Shown here in pieces: positions 55,063 to 58,831 of a DNA stretch of 58,831 bases. Numbering within the stretch: the stretch's first letter is position 1; each line of letters starts with the position of its first letter. Source of the DNA: Calderihabitans maritimus (lineage in GTDB: Bacteria; Bacillota; KKC1; Calderihabitantales; Calderihabitantaceae); assembly GCF_002207765.1 (NCBI RefSeq), contig NZ_BDGJ01000090.1:4988-63818 (forward strand), written 5' to 3'. Made by a program: the position numbers and the translations under genes. The notes beneath the pieces are model-generated. The model was not told the origin of the DNA. It searched no databases and saw only the letters and a program-made list of their open reading frames with translations.

Positions 55063-55091
55063 ATTTTAATAACCAACCTTAAGGGTTGCAA
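55063..55091 (-). promoter_or_regulatory. yebC: yebC promoter
   Basis: TTGCAA (55091-55086), 17 bp, TAAAAT (55068-55063) lies about 50 bp before yebC on the minus strand. The 168-base gap to cysK holds nothing else clear. Confidence 0.5.
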
Positions 55092-55181
55092 GGATTAATT
55101 ACAATTGAAAGTTCGGAACAGGGGGCTCGTGTTTTTCTTGTGTTCGAGGCCTTTTGATGATAACCTGCGGCATTACAACCG

Positions 55182-56111
55182 CTACTGGGCAGGAAATTTA
55201 AACAGCTCGGTCGTTAAATATCTCTCGCCTGTATCCGGAGCGACAGCAACCACTGTTTTGCCTTTACCTAGTTTCTTGGCTAATTGTAAGGCAGCATATA
55301 CAGCCGCTCCAGAAGATATTCCTGCCAGAATGCCTTCTCTGCGAGCTAAAAGTCGTGCCGTCTCCATAGCTTCCTCATTGGAAACCGTAACAATCTCATC
55401 TATAATATTCAGATTTAAAACTTTTGGCACAAATCCGGCACCAATACCCTGAATTTTATGGGGGCCAGGCTCTCCACCCGAAAGCACCGGGGAAGATGCC
55501 GGCTCTACACCTATTACTTTAACGTGAGGCAACTGTTTTTTCAAGACTTCCCCTACTCCAGTTATGGTGCCTCCCGTACCTATTCCGGCCACAAAAGCAT
55601 CTAGATTTCCTCCGGTCTGTTCCAGGATCTCCTGAGCCGTAGTTTCCCGGTGAATCTGGGGATTCGCAGGATTTTCAAACTGTTGCGGCATGAAGTAATC
55701 AGGGTTTTCTCGCACAATCTGCGTTGCCTTAGCCACTGCGCCCTTCATTCCCTCGGCGCCCGGGGTTAGGACGAACTCAGCTCCAAAGGCCGCCATCAAC
55801 TTGCGCCTTTCTATACTCATCGTCTCCGGCATCACTAATATCAGGCGATATCCCCGCGCAGCAGCCACCATAGCCAGGCCAATACCTGTATTGCCGCTAG
55901 TCGGTTCTACGATAACCGAGCCCGGCTTGAGAATCCCTTCTTTCTCTGCCTTGTCAATCATACTGAGGGCAATACGGTCCTTTACACTGCCTGCTGGGTT
56001 AAAGGACTCCAATTTTAGAAGCAGGTCAGCGGAACCTGGCTCCGGCAGAGAGTTAAGTCTTACCATCGGTGTTTTCCCTATCAGTTGGGTAATATCGTCC
56101 GCCAGGTGCAT
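55182..56111 (-). CDS. cysK: Cysteine synthase A
   Basis: 309 residues of the PLP fold-type II: PLP lysine in [14 protein letters not shown] (about 42), phosphate loop [13 protein letters not shown] and [15 protein letters not shown], substrate region [28 protein letters not shown]. The last matches CysK rather than cystathionine beta-synthase. It makes cysteine from O-acetylserine and sulfide. GGGAG precedes ATG. It follows cbiO by 67 bases and may be co-transcribed with the metal importer. Confidence 0.96.
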   Translation of the reverse strand: MHLADDITQLIGKTPMVRLNSLPEPGSADLLLKLESFNPAGSVKDRIALSMIDKAEKEGILKPGSVIVEPTSGNTGIGLAMVAAARGYRLILVMPETMSIERRKLMAAFGAEFVLTPGAEGMKGAVAKATQIVRENPDYFMPQQFENPANPQIHRETTAQEILEQTGGNLDAFVAGIGTGGTITGVGEVLKKQLPHVKVIGVEPASSPVLSGGEPGPHKIQGIGAGFVPKVLNLNIIDEIVTVSNEEAMETARLLARREGILAGISSGAAVYAALQLAKKLGKGKTVVAVAPDTGERYLTTELFKFPAQ

Positions 56112-56178
56112 TATCGAGCTCCCTTTCTATAGATAATATTTTTAGCTATTTATTCCACAATGCTTCACTAAAACCCTT

Positions 56179-57000
56179 CTATCTTTCCAACAGCATCCTA
56201 ATTTGTCTAACAGCTTCCTCCACGGAAAGGGGTAACCTCGTTTCAGTATCTATGCCCAGTTGTCGGAATATCTGCACTACCAGGGGAAGCCTAAGCCCGG
56301 CCTCTTCAATGATCTTTTCATCGGTCAATAATTCCCTCGTGCCCTCACGGAGAAGAACACCATTCTTCATGACAAGCACTGTTTCAGCCCAGGCAGCGGC
56401 AAAATCCACGTCGTGAGTAGCCACTATTAACGTTTTTCCCTGTTCATGTAACCATTCCAGTATTTCCTTCAGGTCCTCTTGTCCTCTGGGATCCAGAAAA
56501 GCCATCGGTTCATCCATAATAACGATTTCCGGATCTAACGCTAAAACTCCAGCGATAGCTACCCTTTTCTTTTGCCCGTAACTAAGGTTATGAGGAGGTT
56601 TCTCTTGCAGATGCTGTATTCCCATTACCTCTAAAGCCCAGTTTACTCGCCTGGTCACTTCTTCCGAAGAGAACCCCATATTTAACGGTCCGAAAGCAAC
56701 ATCCTCCCAGACCGTACTGGAAAACACCTGATCATCTGGGTCTTGAAAAACTATTCCTACTTTTTGACGTACCCATAGCTCTGTTTTCTTGTTAATCTCT
56801 CTACCTAGAACGCGGATTATTCCCTGCTGGGGTAAAAACAGTCCATTCAGGTGTAAAAGAAGGGTCGATTTCCCAGCACCGTTCGACCCCAGTAAGGCTA
56901 CTTTCGAACCTGGTTCGAGGGAAAAGCTTACCCCTCGCAGAGCCGTTGTACCATCCCGGTAAGCAAAATGGAGATCAGAAACTTCGATTACAGATTCCAT
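56179..57000 (-). CDS. cbiO: ECF-type cobalt/nickel transporter ATPase
   Basis: 273 residues: Walker A GSNGAGKSTLLLHLNG, signature LSYGQKKRVAIAGVLA and Walker B IVIMDEPMAFLDP. LHLNGLFLPQQG is typical of CbiO. It energises CbiQ and CbiM. It overlaps cbiQ by 13 bases. Confidence 0.95.
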   Translation of the reverse strand: MESVIEVSDLHFAYRDGTTALRGVSFSLEPGSKVALLGSNGAGKSTLLLHLNGLFLPQQGIIRVLGREINKKTELWVRQKVGIVFQDPDDQVFSSTVWEDVAFGPLNMGFSSEEVTRRVNWALEVMGIQHLQEKPPHNLSYGQKKRVAIAGVLALDPEIVIMDEPMAFLDPRGQEDLKEILEWLHEQGKTLIVATHDVDFAAAWAETVLVMKNGVLLREGTRELLTDEKIIEEAGLRLPLVVQIFRQLGIDTETRLPLSVEEAVRQIRMLLER

Positions 57001-57794
57001 GTCATTCCTCCTCGATCAATTAACAAGAGCAAAATAGAGAACAATACCAACATTAAACCCCACATATAGTCAACTGCTCGGATTTGACCATCCATTCTGC
57101 CCTTAACTTCACCGGTAAAGCCTCGGGCCAGCATAGCCTGATATACTCGTTCTGCTCTCTGTAAAGATCGCAGGAAAAGCATCCCTATGGTTTCCGCCAG
57201 GGTTTTGCGGGAAAAAGAATCCCATATGGTACGAAGGGTAAAGCCTCTTGCTCTCCGGGCTTGGTGCATACGATTTAGTTCATCGAGCAATACGAAGACA
57301 TACCTCCAGGTAAACTCCGTTAAGCGAATAAAAATTACGGGGACGTGTAACGCTCTCATGGCCCGCAACAACTCAACAGAAGTTGTAGTTGCGGTAACCA
57401 ACATAATAGTAAGGACTGATACAATCACCCGGCTTCCCAACAGTAACGCCCTATATACCCCTTCCCCGCTAACATACAAAGTTATTCCTGGTAGGGAAAA
57501 GGCAGCTAACGGCTCACCCCCGTGAGTAAAAGGAACCAGTAAAATTATTGTTCCACTGAAAGGGAGAATCCAAACCAGGCGGCGTATGGCATATCTTACC
57601 CCAATTCCGGATAGCACAATAATCAGGATTATAGCTAAAGCCGCCAGAGCAATCGAATACAGCGATTGCAGGGATACAACCAGAACCACAAAAGCGATGG
57701 AAGTAAGCAGCTTCACCCTGGAATCCAAACCATGAAAAAAGGTTTTGGAAGAGTTAGACGAAGAAAGACTATGTTCCAAGGAACCTGTACACAT
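56988..57794 (-). CDS. cbiQ: ECF-type cobalt/nickel transporter T component
   Basis: 268 residues, about five membrane helices and two coupling motifs, MHQARRARGF and VYQAMLARGFTGE (A-R-G signature). It joins CbiM to the ATPase. GGAGGG precedes ATG. The length and motifs are normal for CbiQ. Confidence 0.93.
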   Translation of the reverse strand: MCTGSLEHSLSSSNSSKTFFHGLDSRVKLLTSIAFVVLVVSLQSLYSIALAALAIILIIVLSGIGVRYAIRRLVWILPFSGTIILLVPFTHGGEPLAAFSLPGITLYVSGEGVYRALLLGSRVIVSVLTIMLVTATTTSVELLRAMRALHVPVIFIRLTEFTWRYVFVLLDELNRMHQARRARGFTLRTIWDSFSRKTLAETIGMLFLRSLQRAERVYQAMLARGFTGEVKGRMDGQIRAVDYMWGLMLVLFSILLLLIDRGGMTWNL

Positions 57795-57808
57795 AATTTC
57801 CCTCCGCC

Positions 57809-58099
57809 TTAGGATTTTATTTTCCCACTAATCAGCTTCCCCACCCAGTAAGAAGCAACAAAGGTAATAATAACACCAAATAGACCGGCCAGGCTAGTGG
57901 CCACTTGGATATTGGCCACCCCTGGCATGACATAATCTTCCATAAGAGCGACGTTAATGGTAGGAGCTTTCTGAGCATCGATAAACCCTAAGTCTTCAGC
58001 CACTCGTTCCAGGCCGTCAGGCAGGCTGGAAGCAAAAGGAGCCAATAGGACAGCCACCAATATGGCCAGTAACAAACCTATAATTACTTCTTTCCGCAT
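57809..58099 (-). CDS. PDGLE-domain (CbiN/NikN-like) membrane subunit
   Basis: 96 residues: one N-terminal helix, the motif ASSLPDGLERVAEDLGF, a loop and a second helix. The PDGLE motif marks the small subunit of nickel/cobalt ECF systems that replaces CbiN. It lies between cbiM and cbiQ. Confidence 0.88.
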   Translation of the reverse strand: MRKEVIIGLLLAILVAVLLAPFASSLPDGLERVAEDLGFIDAQKAPTINVALMEDYVMPGVANIQVATSLAGLFGVIITFVASYWVGKLISGKIKS

Positions 58100-58100
58100 C

Positions 58101-58751
58101 TTACCTCACCTCAGACTCCTCATGGTTTGTTAATATTAAATCCGGTCGAGCTTTAATAAGGTACGAAAGAATAGCCACGGTAATCAACCCTTCAGCAAAA
58201 CCGATAATTGTGTGCCAGAAAAGCATTGGCAGAAGCACTACCGACAGGGCTATAGTTCCGGAAAAGCCCAGTTCCAGCGCTACAGCAGCCGCCGAAAGGA
58301 CCACTGAAACCCAGGCCCCCAAAAATGCTCCGGCCAGAAAGAACCCTTTAGATCTCCCCAAACCTTTCACCAGACGAAAAGTCAGGTATCCGCTCCAGGT
58401 TCCAATCAGGGCCATATTGAAAATATTTGCTCCCAAAACCGTAAATCCCCCGTCATTCATGAACAGCCACTGGATAATCAATATTATGGTCATTATAATG
58501 CTGGAAGCCCATGGGCCTAGGGTAATTGCCGCCAGGGTAGCACCAATCAGATGACCGGAAGTTCCGCCGGCCACCGGAAAATTTACCATTTGGGCGGCGA
58601 ATATAAAGGCTGCCATCACTCCCATATAAGGAATTTGCCGATCATCAAAACGCTCCTGTATCTTTCTCGCACCGTAGCCAAGAACACCTAAGCTAATACC
58701 TGCCGTAGTGATACAAGTTTTCGCATCAAGAAACCCGTCAGGAATGTGCAT
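58101..58751 (-). CDS. cbiM: Cobalt/nickel transport S component CbiM
   Basis: 216 residues starting MHIPDGFLDAKT; the N-terminal Met-His2 pair is the metal-binding site seen in CbiM/NikM structures. About six helices follow with HLIGATLAAITLGPW. The system could bring in nickel (for CO dehydrogenase, hydrogenase or urease) or cobalt (for corrinoids); the sequence does not decide. GAGGGGGG precedes ATG. Confidence 0.95.
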   Translation of the reverse strand: MHIPDGFLDAKTCITTAGISLGVLGYGARKIQERFDDRQIPYMGVMAAFIFAAQMVNFPVAGGTSGHLIGATLAAITLGPWASSIIMTIILIIQWLFMNDGGFTVLGANIFNMALIGTWSGYLTFRLVKGLGRSKGFFLAGAFLGAWVSVVLSAAAVALELGFSGTIALSVVLLPMLFWHTIIGFAEGLITVAILSYLIKARPDLILTNHEESEVR

Positions 58752-58783
58752 TTCTTGCCCCCCTCGTATAATTTGATTTAGAA

Positions 58784-58817
58784 GTTATCATGGAACCTCT
58801 ATAAGGTTCTTGATAAC
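58784..58817 (-). promoter_or_regulatory. 34-bp inverted repeat in the cbiM leader
   Basis: GTTATCA/TGATAAC arms enclose a second pair GAACCT/AGGTTC around TATA, so nearly the whole 34 bp is symmetric. It lies 33 bp before cbiM. It could be a metal-repressor operator or a leader hairpin. No cobalamin-riboswitch landmark is seen in the 80 bases available. Confidence 0.5.
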
Positions 58818-58831
58818 CGGGTGTGCCTTTG

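Overview
This looks like chromosomal DNA of an anaerobic, spore-forming Firmicute of class Clostridia. The gene blocks secD-secF-yajC-tgt-queA and recJ-apt-relA-dtd-hemZ-hisS-aspS-6S RNA-rarA-Rrf2-iscS-mnmA follow Firmicute order. BofC, a SpoIID/LytB protein, a spore photoproduct lyase homologue, SigI/RsgI, a seven-haem c-type cytochrome and a haem-c sensor kinase point to a spore former with respiratory electron transfer, perhaps near Moorella, Thermincola, Carboxydothermus or Calderihabitans. The genus is inference. Nearly all genes are on the minus strand. I see no CRISPR array, tRNA, rRNA or intact insertion sequence.

Region by region: 1-2.2 kb holds a small block (PRC-barrel protein, 58-residue zinc ribbon, YtxH-like protein, AI-2E-type permease) ahead of a promoter that leaves the window. 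2.2-14.2 kb is a catabolic operon: a glutaconate-type CoA-transferase pair, a LIV-type ABC transporter, a long-chain-type acyl-CoA synthetase and a PaaK-like protein without a normal P-loop. It is preceded by a PAS-PAS sigma-54 activator, a GG-N10-GC promoter and repeated TTTAGAC elements that could be its enhancer. 14.4-32 kb carries tRNA thiolation and Fe-S genes, rarA, csoR-trxA with an operator, 6S RNA, aspS, hisS, hemZ, dtd, relA, apt and an oversized recJ. 32-42.5 kb carries a LapA protein, a CDF transporter, secDF-yajC, tgt-queA, SpoIID and sigI-rsgI.

42.6-46.7 kb pairs a haem-c sensor kinase and OmpR-type regulator with a multihaem lipoprotein cytochrome; three tandem 11-bp repeats lie upstream of the cytochrome. 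At 46.9-48.7 kb an AT-rich plus-strand pair (MTA/SAH-nucleosidase-like protein plus a spore photoproduct lyase homologue) abuts what may be the broken 3' end of another gene with its own terminator, which suggests an acquired cassette. 48.8-51.2 kb carries a MetE/UroD-like methyltransferase with a ferredoxin and a divergent membrane polyferredoxin. 51.3-55 kb has ruvCAB, bofC and yebC. 55-58.8 kb has cysK and a CbiM/CbiQ/CbiO nickel or cobalt importer behind a long dyad.

The parts most worth follow-up are the sigma-54 regulated acid-activation operon, the photoproduct-lyase/nucleosidase cassette and the haem-sensing kinase/cytochrome module. Several start codons given here differ from the longest open frame because Shine-Dalgarno position, a terminator or a promoter rules out the longer version.
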